Numbered from the stretch's first letter, positions 1 to 8,411 are shown. The stretch is 53,143 bases of DNA from Abyssibius sp040880065 (GCA_040880065.1 JBBDJE010000002.1:1-53143); one strand, 5' to 3'. Notes: generated by a model from the sequence alone, not told the origin. Made by a program: numbers and translations.

Positions 1-546
1 CTTGAAATTGTGAAAGTCGTTATCCTGCAAAATACGAATATGGTCGAGACCGCTAACGATCATCGCTTGCGGGCAGGGTTCGGCATATTTTTCCAGCAAA
101 TGCCGCTCAAGGCTGCCAGCATTTACCCCAATGCGGATGGAGCAGTTATAGTCTTTGGCGGCCTTTATCACCTCGCGCACACGTTCCGCCGAGCCGATAT
201 TGCCGGGGTTAATGCGCAAACAGGCCGCACCGGCCTTGGCCGATTCAATGGCGCGGCGATAGTGAAAGTGAATATCGGCCACAATCGGCACCGGGCTTTC
301 GCGCACAATCTCGGCCAAGGCGGCGGTCGAGGCTTCATCGGGGCAGGACACACGCACAATATCGGCCCCCGCCTCGGCACAGGCCAGAATTTGCCCGATG
401 GTTGCCTTTGCATCGCTCGTTAAGGTGTTGGTCATGGTTTGCACGGTAATGGGCGCATCGCCACCCACCGGCACATTGCCAACCATAATCTGGCGACTTT
501 TACGCCGCTCGATATTGCGCCATGGGCGGATGGGATTATGGGTCAT
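1..546 (-). CDS. ispG: 4-hydroxy-3-methylbut-2-enyl diphosphate synthase (flavodoxin/ferredoxin), N-terminal part
   Basis: This gene runs off the left edge of the window, so only the first 182 codons are present. The N-terminus reads MTHNPIRPWRNIERRKSRQI, followed by VGNVPVGGDAPITVQTMTNT, the strongly conserved opening of IspG/GcpE. IspG is a [4Fe-4S] enzyme that converts methylerythritol cyclodiphosphate to HMBPP in the MEP isoprenoid pathway, in the cytosol. The Fe-S cysteines lie in the C-terminal part, which is not visible. The frame stays open to position 1, ending LQDNDFHNFK, also typical of the family. It is the last gene of a minus-strand run with the RodZ-like gene 96 bp upstream. 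The identification is firm and the start is the only plausible ATG. Confidence 0.96.
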   Translation of the reverse strand, partial: MTHNPIRPWRNIERRKSRQIMVGNVPVGGDAPITVQTMTNTLTSDAKATIGQILACAEAGADIVRVSCPDEASTAALAEIVRESPVPIVADIHFHYRRAIESAKAGAACLRINPGNIGSAERVREVIKAAKDYNCSIRIGVNAGSLERHLLEKYAEPCPQAMIVSGLDHIRILQDNDFHNFK

Positions 547-642
547 TGCCTGATACCTGCGCGGCTGGCTGCATTTGCGCCCTGAATACTGCCAACCGGG
601 GGCAGTGTCACGGGCTCAATGGCCGGTTGCGGATTTTCGGGG

Positions 643-1800
643 CTAATTTGCGGCGTCGGTTCCAGCCGAAGCCAAGGCAACCAGCGCACGCTGCATTTCC
701 GCAGTCGGGTTGCCAAATTCCGGGTAGAGTGCCGGTATTTCACCGGCGGCAAGTGCTACGTTTTTGACAACCGCACCGGCAGTGCCAACCGGCCCGTAGG
801 CAACACCGTCAACCAGCAAAAACACCGCCGTTGCGTTGCCGGCACGAAGCGTTGCGCTTTCATAGCCATCGGGCAGCGCATAGCTTTCGCCCGCGTCCAG
901 AATGGTTTCACGCAGCACGGTGCCATTGGCGGCGGTTACGCGTATCCAGGCCGGGGCCTGCGCATAAATGCCGGTCACCTGCACAACAGGGGCAACATTG
1001 ATAACCGGTTCGGGCGGCTGCACGGCCTCGGCGCTGGCCACGGTATTGGCGGTTTGCGGCACATTCACAACGGTGCCGTAACTGTCAGGGTCAATAAAAG
1101 CGATTGGGCCATCGCGCGGCACAACAAAGGGCGCATTCGTGTTTGTGCTTGTGTAAAGGCGCGTAATATCAGCCACATGCTCGTCTGCGCGGTCAAGCGC
1201 GATATTCGCCAGACTGCTGGCAAAATTGCTACTGTCGATCTGGTCGAGCACTTCGGGGGTGTTATCAATTGGTGCAATGTCTACGCGCTGGATGTCTTGC
1301 ACCATCATCCAACCGCCATAACCAACCCCGACAATAACGGCGAGCAGCACCAAAAGCGGGCCGAGAGCGGCGAGCGCGGGGGCATAAACATTTTGCGTTA
1401 CCATACGCCCCTGAATGGCGCGAATCCGTCCAATGTCATTGCCTGCCCATAGCGCCGAAGTGGCGCCAATGCTGCTTTTTCCGTCACGGCGGCGGCCAAG
1501 TTCGGGGTTTGCACCCTGAAAGTCCGCCTCCATGCAAAAACGGCTGAAAATCTCTTCGGAATCAAGCTGAAGGTAACGCGCATAAGACCGCACATAACCC
1601 GCGATAAACGCACGATTTTCGAAAACGTCGAGGTCACAGTTTTCAATTGCTGCGATATAGGCAGCCTTGATACGCAGATCGCGCTGAACATCAAGCAAAG
1701 ATTTAGACAAGGTGGCACGCTCGCCGCGCAGCAAATCACCGAGCTTTTCCTCAAACGAGTCAAAGCCCTGCAAATTTTGCACGTCTTGTTTGTCTGCCAT
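643..1800 (-). CDS. RodZ-like helix-turn-helix membrane protein (DUF4115)
   Basis: The protein is 385 residues. An N-terminal HTH domain of the RodZ/HTH_25 kind (about residues 16-85, with LRIKAAYIAAIENCDLDVF and FIAGYVRSYARYLQLD) is followed by a basic stretch. One transmembrane segment lies at about residues 142-167, then a variable periplasmic region, then a C-terminal beta domain of the DUF4115 type (about 295-360, with WIRVTAANG and ILDAGESYALPDGY). RodZ proteins connect MreB to the elongasome and help set rod shape. Whether this one binds MreB or DNA is inference. It lies between hemA and ispG on the same strand. A RodZ-like gene directly upstream of ispG is a common bacterial arrangement, also seen in E. 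coli. Confidence 0.85.
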   Translation of the reverse strand: MADKQDVQNLQGFDSFEEKLGDLLRGERATLSKSLLDVQRDLRIKAAYIAAIENCDLDVFENRAFIAGYVRSYARYLQLDSEEIFSRFCMEADFQGANPELGRRRDGKSSIGATSALWAGNDIGRIRAIQGRMVTQNVYAPALAALGPLLVLLAVIVGVGYGGWMMVQDIQRVDIAPIDNTPEVLDQIDSSNFASSLANIALDRADEHVADITRLYTSTNTNAPFVVPRDGPIAFIDPDSYGTVVNVPQTANTVASAEAVQPPEPVINVAPVVQVTGIYAQAPAWIRVTAANGTVLRETILDAGESYALPDGYESATLRAGNATAVFLLVDGVAYGPVGTAGAVVKNVALAAGEIPALYPEFGNPTAEMQRALVALASAGTDAAN

Positions 1801-1941
1801 CCAGTCCGCCCGTTACATGGCCGATCGTCTTCGCGTGCGGCCAAATCGCTCCTTTAGCAAATACGCTAGCCATAGTGGTTTGTTAAAGGAATTTATGACA
1901 GTTGGGCACATTTTGGCCATATTTGGCGAATTAACGCCGGT

Positions 1942-3165
1942 TTAGCCCGTCAAATCCATCCGATTCAGCGCACATGCCTGCCACAAACCGTCAAGCGCGC
2001 TGACCAGACCGTCGATCAAGGCCGAATCATGCACTGGCGATGGGGTAAAGCGTAGCCGTTCGGTGCCCCGCGGCACGGTGGGGTAGTTGATGGGCTGGGC
2101 ATAAATGCCATGGTCCCACAACAGCCTGTCGGAGATTTTCTTGCAGTGCACAGGGTCGCCCACCAAAACGGGAACGATATGGCTGGGATTGTCCATGACC
2201 GGCAGGCCAGCCGCACGAAACCGCGTTTTCAGAACCTTGGCCGCAGCCTGATGCGCCACGCGTAATTCCGGATGGTTTTTAAGATAGGCAACCGAGGCGG
2301 CAGCGCCCGCTGCAATCGCGGGTGTAAGCGATGTTGTAAAGATGAAGCCCGGTGCGTAAGACCTTATGGCATCTACCATTTTAGCACTGGCCGCCACATA
2401 GCCACCCATTACGCCAAAGGCTTTTCCCAAGGTGCCATTGATAATGTCGATCCGGCTCGACAAGCCCCATTCTTGCGACAATCCGCCGCCGCGTGCGCCA
2501 TACATGCCCACGGCGTGAACCTCGTCCAAGTAGGTCAGCGCACCAAATTCTTCGGCAAGCGCGCAAATTTCGGCGATCGGGCCAAAATCGCCATCCATCG
2601 AATATACAGATTCAAAGGCGATGAGTTTCGGCGCGCCCGGCTCGGCGGCTTCGAGCAGCTCGCGCAGATGTGCCAAATCATTGTGGCGGAAAATGTGCTT
2701 GGGCGCGCGGCTATGCTTCACACCTTCAATCATCGACGCGTGGTTCAACGCATCGGAGAAAATCACCAGGCCCGGAAAGAGTCTGGGCAGCACCGAAAGC
2801 ACGGAAGCATTGGCGATATAGGCCGAGGTAAACACCAGCGCCGCCTCTTTGTCATGCAAATCGGCAAGTTCAGCCTCTAGCTGGCGGTGGTAAATCGTTG
2901 TGCCTGAAATGTTGCGCGTGCCACCCGAACCCGCGCCGGCAATGTTCATCGCGTCGGCCATCGCATCAAGCACAATGGGGTTTTGGCCCATGCCTAAATA
3001 GTCATTCCCGCACCAGACGGTGATTTCGCGGCTGCTCCCGTCGGATTGCACCCAATCGGCATAGGGAAAGCGGCCGCGCTTGCGGCGGATGTCCAGAAAT
3101 ACCCGGTAGCGCCCTTCTTCATGGAGCGCGTTCAGGGCGGTATCAAGTTGGCTATCGTAATTCAT
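1942..3165 (-). CDS. hemA: 5-aminolevulinate synthase
   Basis: This is a PLP-dependent alpha-oxoamine synthase that condenses glycine with succinyl-CoA to 5-aminolevulinate, the first step of tetrapyrrole synthesis by the C4 pathway. From the chosen ATG (MNYDSQLDTALNALHEEGRY) the product is 407 residues, the length known for Rhodobacter HemA. The frame is open 22 codons further upstream, but that extension looks non-coding. Visible signatures are WCGNDYLGMGQNP, the GSGGTRNISGTT substrate loop, LDEVHAVGMYG, and NGTLGKAFG with the PLP lysine at residue 248. The ATG has an AGGA about 10 nt upstream. The MarR-type gene lies 136 bp upstream on the same strand, and that gap holds an inverted repeat. 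Confidence 0.97.
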   Translation of the reverse strand: MNYDSQLDTALNALHEEGRYRVFLDIRRKRGRFPYADWVQSDGSSREITVWCGNDYLGMGQNPIVLDAMADAMNIAGAGSGGTRNISGTTIYHRQLEAELADLHDKEAALVFTSAYIANASVLSVLPRLFPGLVIFSDALNHASMIEGVKHSRAPKHIFRHNDLAHLRELLEAAEPGAPKLIAFESVYSMDGDFGPIAEICALAEEFGALTYLDEVHAVGMYGARGGGLSQEWGLSSRIDIINGTLGKAFGVMGGYVAASAKMVDAIRSYAPGFIFTTSLTPAIAAGAAASVAYLKNHPELRVAHQAAAKVLKTRFRAAGLPVMDNPSHIVPVLVGDPVHCKKISDRLLWDHGIYAQPINYPTVPRGTERLRFTPSPVHDSALIDGLVSALDGLWQACALNRMDLTG

Positions 3166-3242
3166 CAGGCACGTCCTAGGCCGGGAAACACACCCCTTAT
3201 AGACCAACCGTTGCGGGTTTCGACACAACAAATTGCCGCATC

Positions 3243-3281
3243 TTTACGGATTTGCCAAAAAACCCGCATGAATTCCGTAAA
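3243..3281. promoter_or_regulatory. 8-bp inverted repeat upstream of hemA
   Basis: TTTACGGA at 3243-3250 is repeated exactly in inverted orientation as TCCGTAAA at 3274-3281, with 23 nt between. The repeat lies 77-116 bp upstream of the hemA start and just past the stop of the MarR gene. It could be a two-half-site operator for hemA or a stem. On the minus strand the loop contains GGGTTTTTTGG, so an attenuator or terminator role is also possible. Function is inferred only. Confidence 0.35.
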
Positions 3282-3301
3282 TTGAATGCTGCTGCACAGA
3301 T

Positions 3302-3811
3302 TTAGTAGATAAATCGAATCTGTTCTGTCCAGAATCGCTCAATCCGCCGCATCACGCTATTATGGTCTTCAAGCTGGGCGGGGGAAACGATGCTTTTTTC
3401 GAGCAATGTATTTGCATGGCGCGCAAAAAGTGCCGAAACCAGTTGCCGCACATCGCGCCCCTTTTCGGTTAGCCGAACGCGCACGGCCCGCCGGTCAACC
3501 GCGCATTTCTGGTGGTGCATATACCCTGCTTCGACCAGCTTTTTAAGGTTATATGACACGTTTGAGCCTTGGTAATAGCCGCGCGACTTCAACTCGCCCG
3601 CAGTGACCTCGTGCTCGCCGATATTGAACAAAAGCAGCGCCTGAACCGAGTTTATGTCGATAATGCTGACCCGTTCAAATTCGTCTTTCACAACGTCAAG
3701 CAAGAGCCTGTGCAGCCGCTCGACAATGGCCAGGGTTTCAAGATAGCTCCCCTGAAATGCCCGCGCATCGGCTCCAACCGTGGGCGGGCTGGTCATGGTT
3801 TGCGCTGTCAT
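3302..3811 (-). CDS. MarR-family winged-helix transcriptional regulator (LdtR-like)
   Basis: The 169-residue protein starts at MTAQTMTSPP, chosen because GGAGG sits 7 nt before this ATG; the frame is open 14 codons further upstream without a site. The winged-helix core spans about residues 50-130. It carries the recognition-helix text SRGYYQGSNVSYNLKKLVEA and the wing DRRAVRVRLTEKGRDV. This text resembles the alphaproteobacterial LdtR group of MarR proteins, known in Liberibacter and rhizobia for control of cell-envelope and stress genes. That subgroup assignment comes from memory of the motif. It lies between sdhE and hemA on the same strand, so control of hemA or itself is possible but unproven. 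Confidence 0.85.
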   Translation of the reverse strand: MTAQTMTSPPTVGADARAFQGSYLETLAIVERLHRLLLDVVKDEFERVSIIDINSVQALLLFNIGEHEVTAGELKSRGYYQGSNVSYNLKKLVEAGYMHHQKCAVDRRAVRVRLTEKGRDVRQLVSALFARHANTLLEKSIVSPAQLEDHNSVMRRIERFWTEQIRFIY

Positions 3812-3893
3812 ATTGCGTCCTCCGAAACTCGCGATTTCGGGCATGATTGGCAAAAGAATCGCAATAAGACGTTAAATTTGGCGCAAACTTCGC

Positions 3894-4151
3894 CTAATTT
3901 CTTGTTTTTTGGATGCAGGAAATAATTTCCGAATGTTCTTCGGGCATGGGGCTTGCACCGCTAAACCAGCGATAGAGGTCTTGGTCGTTTTCTTCGAGCA
4001 TGGCCTCATAGGCATCAAGCTCTGCACTGGAAAGCGCGGCAATTGGCCCGTCGGAAAAGGGGCCAAGCAACAGGTCCATCTCTTTCATTCCACGACGCCA
4101 GCTGCGAATGCGCAGCCGTTTCAGCCGAATTTCGCGGGTTTCATCTGTCAT
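3894..4151 (-). CDS. sdhE: FAD assembly factor SdhE (DUF339)
   Basis: This is a small 85-residue protein starting MTDETREIRLKRLRIRSWRR. The RSWRRGMKEMDLLLG segment matches the RGxxE core of the SdhE/SDH5 family, which promotes covalent attachment of FAD to the succinate dehydrogenase flavoprotein. It continues with LDAYEAMLEENDQDLYRWF, typical of the helical bundle. The open frame extends far upstream, but that part is antisense to serS and is not coding. The size is normal for the family (about 80-95 residues). It is divergent from serS with 122 bp between the two starts, and the MarR gene follows on the same strand. Confidence 0.92.
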   Translation of the reverse strand: MTDETREIRLKRLRIRSWRRGMKEMDLLLGPFSDGPIAALSSAELDAYEAMLEENDQDLYRWFSGASPMPEEHSEIISCIQKTRN

Positions 4152-4273
4152 GGTATGGCCTTTAGCTGCATCCTGCCCCGCCTGCTGTTGCAAATTTCCG
4201 CCGCGCTTACAATGCAATTTGACGGCTGCACAAAAGGGTGCAAAAAGCAGCCGAACCCTTGAAGGAGCCTGAA

Positions 4274-5581
4274 ATGCACGATATTCGCATGATCCGCGAC
4301 AACCCCGCCGCTTTTGATGCCGCGCTTGCGCGCCGTGGTGTGGCCCCGGTGTCATCGGAAATTCTGCGGCTGGACGAGGCACGGCGCACGGCCATTGGCG
4401 CCGCCGAAGCCGCGCAAGCCGCGCGCAATGCCGCCAGCAAAGAGGTGGGTGCCGCCAAGGCGCGTGGTGATGATGCCGAGTTTGAACGCCTGCGCGCATT
4501 GCTCGCCGCCAAAAAAGACGAGATCGCCGCGATGGAAGCCGCAGCCGCCGAGGCCAGCGAAAAGCTGACCGCGCTGCTGGAACTGCTGCCAAACCTGCCG
4601 CATGATGATGTGCCGGATGGCGCTGATGAAACCGGTAATGTCGAGGCGCATCGCTGGGGCAACCCGCGCAATTTCGGCTTTGATCCGCGCGAACATTACC
4701 TGCTGGACGCCACACAAACCCATATGGATTTCGCCACCGCAGGCGCAATTTCCGGCGCACGTTTTGTTGTGCTGAAAGGCACAATTGCCCGTCTGCACCG
4801 CGCGCTGGCGCAGTTCATGCTTGATACGCATATCGTTGAGAACGGGTTGACCGAGGTCAACGCCCCTGTGCTTGTGCGCCGCGAAACCATGTATGGCACC
4901 GGGCAATTGCCGAAATTTGCCGAAGACAGCTATGAAACCACCAATGGCTGGTGGTTGATCCCTACATCCGAAGTAACCCTCACCAGCATTCCAACTGCCA
5001 CGCTGGGGGCATCGGGCGCGCTTGACGGGGGTGAGCTGCCGATCCGCATGACCGCGCATTCGCTGTGCTTTCGTTCCGAAGCGGGCAGCGCAGGCAAGGA
5101 CACCGCCGGAATGCTGCGCCAGCATCAGTTTGAAAAGGTTGAAATGGTCTCGCTTACACGGCCAGAGCACAGCCGCGCAGAACTTGACCGCATGACCGCC
5201 TGCGCAGAAGGCATTTTGCAAAAGCTGAACCTGCCCTACCGCACCCTTGTTCTGTGCACGGGCGACATGGGCTTTGGCGCGGCGCGCACCCATGACATCG
5301 AGGTCTGGCTGCCGGGGCAGAACACCTATCGCGAAATTTCGTCCTGTTCGGTGTGCGATGCGTTTCAGGCCCGCCGCATGAACGCGCGCTTTCGCCCTGC
5401 CGAGGGTGAAAAGCCCGAATTTGTGCACACACTCAACGGCTCGGGCCTTGCCGTGGGGCGCTGTCTGATCGCGGTGCTGGAAAACTATCAAAACGAGGAT
5501 GGCAGCGTAACCATCCCCGAAGTTTTGCGCCGCTACATGGGTGACAAAACCCTTATCACAGCAGCGGGCGAACTCGCCTAA
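4274..5581 (+). CDS. serS: serine--tRNA ligase
   Basis: The product is a 435-residue class II aminoacyl-tRNA synthetase that charges tRNA-Ser and tRNA-Sec with serine. The start MHDIRMIRDNPAAFDAAL is preceded by GGAG at 8 nt. Residues about 1-110 form the antiparallel coiled-coil arm (charged, Ala/Glu/Lys-rich) that contacts the long variable arm of tRNA-Ser. The catalytic core follows. Motif 2 is seen in FRSEAGSAGKDTAGMLRQHQ and motif 3 in NGSGLAVGRCLIAVLENYQ. The 3' end overlaps the convergent tupA stop by 4 bp. The length fits the family. Confidence 0.98.
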   Translation: MHDIRMIRDNPAAFDAALARRGVAPVSSEILRLDEARRTAIGAAEAAQAARNAASKEVGAAKARGDDAEFERLRALLAAKKDEIAAMEAAAAEASEKLTALLELLPNLPHDDVPDGADETGNVEAHRWGNPRNFGFDPREHYLLDATQTHMDFATAGAISGARFVVLKGTIARLHRALAQFMLDTHIVENGLTEVNAPVLVRRETMYGTGQLPKFAEDSYETTNGWWLIPTSEVTLTSIPTATLGASGALDGGELPIRMTAHSLCFRSEAGSAGKDTAGMLRQHQFEKVEMVSLTRPEHSRAELDRMTACAEGILQKLNLPYRTLVLCTGDMGFGAARTHDIEVWLPGQNTYREISSCSVCDAFQARRMNARFRPAEGEKPEFVHTLNGSGLAVGRCLIAVLENYQNEDGSVTIPEVLRRYMGDKTLITAAGELA

Positions 5582-6360
5582 TCGGCGTTGGGAAAGAACA
5601 ATTGCCGCCCGTCGATCTGAAAGGCAGCAATATGCGCCTGCCCTGCCCCCAGCATCCAGTCGATGAAGGTTTCAGCATCGGCACTGTTAACATGCGTAAA
5701 GCGTTCGGGGTTCAGTGCGATGATACCATATTGGTTGAACAGCGCCGGGTCGCCTGCAAACACGATCGTCGTATCGCGCTTGTTGCCATAGCTGACCCAT
5801 GTGGCACGGTCGGAGATGGTATAGGCTTCGCTTTCAATTGCCACACGAATGGTTGCCCCCATGCCAGCCCCGACCTCGCGATACCACGCACCTGCCGGTA
5901 TAATGCCTGCTGCGGCCCAATAGCCAAGCTCGGCGCGGTGGGTGCCGCTGTCATCGCCACGGCTGATAAAGGTCGCCTCACGCGCCGCAATGCTTTGCAA
6001 CGCTAATGCCAGCGTTTTCCCTTCGCCAGCGGCGGCAGGGTCAGCCACGGGGCCAAGAACAACAAAGTCGTTATACATCAGGTTATACCGTGCCACCCCA
6101 TAGCCGGCGACGACAAAAGCCTCTTCAGCGGTGCGGTCATGCACCAGTAACACATCGGCATCGCCGTTTTGGGCATTGCGAATGGCCTGCCCCGTGCCTA
6201 CGGCCACAACATTCACCTCAATTCCCGTTTGCGCCGTGAAAATCGGCAGCAAATACTCGTAAAGCCCGGAATTTTGCGTAGAGGTTGTAGACTGTATCAG
6301 AATGGTTCCTGCTTGCAGCGGTGCTGCTATCAACGATAGTGCAAGTATAAAGCTGCGCAT
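5578..6360 (-). CDS. tupA: tungstate-type ABC transporter substrate-binding protein (TupA family)
   Basis: This is a 260-residue exported protein. A signal peptide (MRSFILALSLIAAPLQAG) is followed by the oxyanion-binding signatures of TupA proteins: IQSTTSTQNSGLYEYLLP, VVAVGTGQAIRNAQNGDADV and FISRGDDSGTH. The family captures tungstate, less often molybdate or vanadate, in the periplasm for a TupBC permease. Neither TupB nor TupC is encoded in this window, and serS converges directly downstream. The protein would therefore have to work with a permease encoded elsewhere or act only as a binding protein. It is divergent from a ModE-like HTH gene across a 63-bp gap that holds a perfect palindrome. 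Metal specificity is inferred from the family. Confidence 0.88.
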   Translation of the reverse strand: MRSFILALSLIAAPLQAGTILIQSTTSTQNSGLYEYLLPIFTAQTGIEVNVVAVGTGQAIRNAQNGDADVLLVHDRTAEEAFVVAGYGVARYNLMYNDFVVLGPVADPAAAGEGKTLALALQSIAAREATFISRGDDSGTHRAELGYWAAAGIIPAGAWYREVGAGMGATIRVAIESEAYTISDRATWVSYGNKRDTTIVFAGDPALFNQYGIIALNPERFTHVNSADAETFIDWMLGAGQAHIAAFQIDGRQLFFPNAD

Positions 6361-6369
6361 GGATATTCC

Positions 6370-6393
6370 CGTTATGCGTTACCGAGCATAACG
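6370..6393. promoter_or_regulatory. perfect palindromic operator between tupA and ModE-like gene
   Basis: CGTTATGC (6370-6377) and its exact reverse complement GCATAACG (6386-6393) are separated by 8 nt. The site occupies the centre of the 63-bp divergent gap: 9 nt from the tupA start and 30 nt from the start of the HTH gene. Spacing and half-site resemble ModE-type boxes (CGTTAT...ATAACG). It is most likely the binding site of the adjacent regulator, repressing one or both genes. The symmetry is seen; the role is inferred. Confidence 0.7.
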
Positions 6394-6423
6394 GTATTAG
6401 CGTGCGCCGATGAAGGATGTAAG

Positions 6424-6816
6424 ATGAATACGAAGCGTGGGCGCCAAAAGACGACCTCATCGCCCGATGATGAGAAATTCGCGCACCCGGCAGCCCGGTT
6501 TCGTGTGTTCGTGCGCGAAGACATGATTGGTGCCGGCAAAATTGCCCTGCTGGAAAAGGTGGCCGAAACCGGCTCCATTGCCGCTGCGGCCCGCGATATG
6601 GGGCTTGGCTATCGCCGTGCATGGTTTTTGCTCGAAACCCTGCAACGCTGTTTTGCCGAACCTCTGCTGGAAACCTCGCGCGGCGGGGCGGCGGCGGGCG
6701 GTAGCAGGCTTACCGAACTTGGGGTCGAGCTTATCAAGCAGTTTCATGTGCATGAAGATGCGATGAACACGGCCGCCATGTCCTTGCTCGACTGGCTGGA
6801 AACCAAACAACGTTAG
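6424..6816 (+). CDS. ModE-like winged helix-turn-helix regulator without molybdate-binding domain
   Basis: The product is 130 residues. After a basic, presumably flexible, 25-residue start comes the LysR-like winged HTH of ModE N-termini. Signatures are GAGKIALLEKVAETGSIAAA, ARDMGLGYRRAWFLLETLQ, and a wing with LLETSRGGAAAGGSRLTELG. E. coli ModE is about 262 residues and carries C-terminal TOBE/MOP domains that bind molybdate. Those are absent here, so metal sensing, if any, must work differently. AAGGA precedes the ATG at 7 nt. It is divergent from tupA with a shared palindrome, which suggests it controls oxyanion uptake. Similar short ModE-like proteins are known beside tup and mod genes in other bacteria. 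Confidence 0.85.
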   Translation: MNTKRGRQKTTSSPDDEKFAHPAARFRVFVREDMIGAGKIALLEKVAETGSIAAAARDMGLGYRRAWFLLETLQRCFAEPLLETSRGGAAAGGSRLTELGVELIKQFHVHEDAMNTAAMSLLDWLETKQR

Positions 6817-6932
6817 CCTGTGGATTGGGACAGGTTTGCAACAGTTTGTGGCAATACTGCACCAAAACGCCGCTTGGGCTTTACGCCCTCGCTTGCCTTA
6901 CCTAAAAGGTTCGCAAACCAAGCGGGGGATTT

Positions 6933-7727
6933 ATGCGCATTCTGATCACGAACGATGATGGTATCACCGCCCCCGGCCTTGCTGCCGCCGAAGATATTGC
7001 GCGCGCACTGGCTGGCCCCGATGGCGAAATCTGGGTTGTGGCCCCGGCGACCGAACAGTCGGGCGTTGGCCACTGCATTTCCTACATTCACCCCATGCGC
7101 ATAGAAGAGCGCGCGCAGCGCCGCTTTGCGGTTGAGGGTGCCCCTGCCGATTGTGTGCTGGCTGGTTTGCATCACGTTCTGCGTGGCAAAGCCCCCGATT
7201 TGCTGCTGTCGGGCGTCAATCGCGGTTACAATGTTGCTGAAGATACAGTCTATTCCGGCACAATCGGTGCGGCGATCGAGGGAGCGCTGCACGGGGTTCG
7301 TTCCATTGCCATGTCGCAATATTACAGCATGGAAAACGTAAACCTGCCCGACCCGTTTGCCGCCGCTCGCACGCATGGCCCCAAAATCATCCGCCGCCTG
7401 CTTGATGCCGCCACATGGCAAGATGGGCCTTACGGCGTGTTTTACAACATCAACTTTCCGGCTTTGCCCGCCGATCAGGTGAAGGGGCTGAAGGCCACCG
7501 AACAGGGTGCGCGCAAAGGCGGCGGTTTTGGCGTGAAGCCCGAAATTTCGCCCAACGGGCGCGAATTTCTCTGGGTTACCCATAACGCCGATAACGCGCT
7601 CGCCGCACCCGGCACAGATGCTTGGGAATCGCGCGACGGCTATTGCACCGTAACCCCGTTACGGGCAAATTTAACCGCGCGTGATGTGCTGGCAGATCTG
7701 GGCACCGCGCTGGAGGGCGCGCTTTGA
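6933..7727 (+). CDS. surE: 5'/3'-nucleotidase SurE
   Basis: The 264-residue protein starts MRILITNDDGITAPGL. The NDD metal site of SurE phosphatases is at the N-terminus. It is followed by APATEQSGVGHCIS, the GAPADCV segment (about 69-75), LLLSGVNRGYNVAEDTVYSG, and the GTIGAAIEGA helix. SurE dephosphorylates nucleoside 5'- and 3'-monophosphates and needs a divalent metal. The stop overlaps the start of pcm (TTGA), as in the conserved surE-pcm-nlpD order of proteobacteria. A GGGGGA site lies directly upstream of the ATG. Confidence 0.97.
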   Translation: MRILITNDDGITAPGLAAAEDIARALAGPDGEIWVVAPATEQSGVGHCISYIHPMRIEERAQRRFAVEGAPADCVLAGLHHVLRGKAPDLLLSGVNRGYNVAEDTVYSGTIGAAIEGALHGVRSIAMSQYYSMENVNLPDPFAAARTHGPKIIRRLLDAATWQDGPYGVFYNINFPALPADQVKGLKATEQGARKGGGFGVKPEISPNGREFLWVTHNADNALAAPGTDAWESRDGYCTVTPLRANLTARDVLADLGTALEGAL

Positions 7728-8365
7728 TCGACGAAATCACCATGCAGTTCCTGCTGACCCTGCGCCAGCATGGCATAACAGATAAAAGGGTGCTCGCGGC
7801 CATGGAATCGCTGCCGCGCGATGCGTTTTTATCGGGTGTTTTCAAGTCCCGCGCCCATGAAGATGTGCCCTTGCCAATTGCCTGCGGGCAAACCATCAGC
7901 CAGCCTTCTGTTGTCGCGCTGATGACCCAGATGCTTGAAGTCACCCCACGCTGCAAGGTGCTCGAAATTGGCACCGGTTCGGGGTATCAGGCGGCGATAT
8001 TATCCAAACTGGCGCGACGGGTTTACACGGTGGAGCGCCACCGCCCGCTGGCCCGTGCCGCAACCCGCGTGTTGCAGGATTTTGGCCTTGTGAATGTAGT
8101 GGTTATTGCCGATGACGGCTCGCGCGGCCTGCCCGAACAGGCCCCGTTCGACCGGATTTTGCTGACCGCCGCCGCCGAAGACCCGCCGGCACCCCTGTTG
8201 GCACAACTCCGCATAGGCGGGATTATGGTGCTGCCGGTTGGCCAGTCGGACACTGTGCAAACGCTCATAAAAGTGGTAAAAACCGAAAGCGGGCTTGAAT
8301 ATAGCGAGCTTGGCGAAGTGCGTTTCGTGCCGCTGATGGAAGGCGTTGCGGCGGATGTTGTATAA
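7724..8365 (+). CDS. pcm: protein-L-isoaspartate O-methyltransferase
   Basis: The product is a 213-residue SAM-dependent methyltransferase that repairs isoaspartyl residues in damaged proteins. Visible are VPLPIACGQTISQPSVVALM, the substrate-recognition and post-I region, then motif I VLEIGTGSGYQAAIL and motif II YTVERHRPLA. The start is TTG within the TTGA overlap with surE, and GGAGGG lies 8 nt upstream, supporting coupled translation from that codon. Length is normal for the family. The LysM/M23 lipoprotein gene follows 46 bp later on the same strand. Confidence 0.96.
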   Translation: MIDEITMQFLLTLRQHGITDKRVLAAMESLPRDAFLSGVFKSRAHEDVPLPIACGQTISQPSVVALMTQMLEVTPRCKVLEIGTGSGYQAAILSKLARRVYTVERHRPLARAATRVLQDFGLVNVVVIADDGSRGLPEQAPFDRILLTAAAEDPPAPLLAQLRIGGIMVLPVGQSDTVQTLIKVVKTESGLEYSELGEVRFVPLMEGVAADVV

Positions 8366-8411
8366 GCAGACCGGAAAACCGGCGACCAATCGAGGCAATG
8401 AGAGGCAAGAA

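Noticed and set aside
643..1452. Plus-strand open frame of 277 codons opposite the RodZ-like gene
   Set aside because: It has no recognisable domain, is full of Arg/Gly/His/Cys typical of a shadow frame, and overlaps a protein with clear HTH, membrane and DUF4115 parts.
3166..3301. FNR box in front of hemA as in Rhodobacter
   Set aside because: No TTGAT-N4-ATCAA-like site could be found in the 136-bp gap.
4152..4784. N-terminal extension of sdhE to 296 codons
   Set aside because: It lies antisense to serS and SdhE is always about 80-95 residues.
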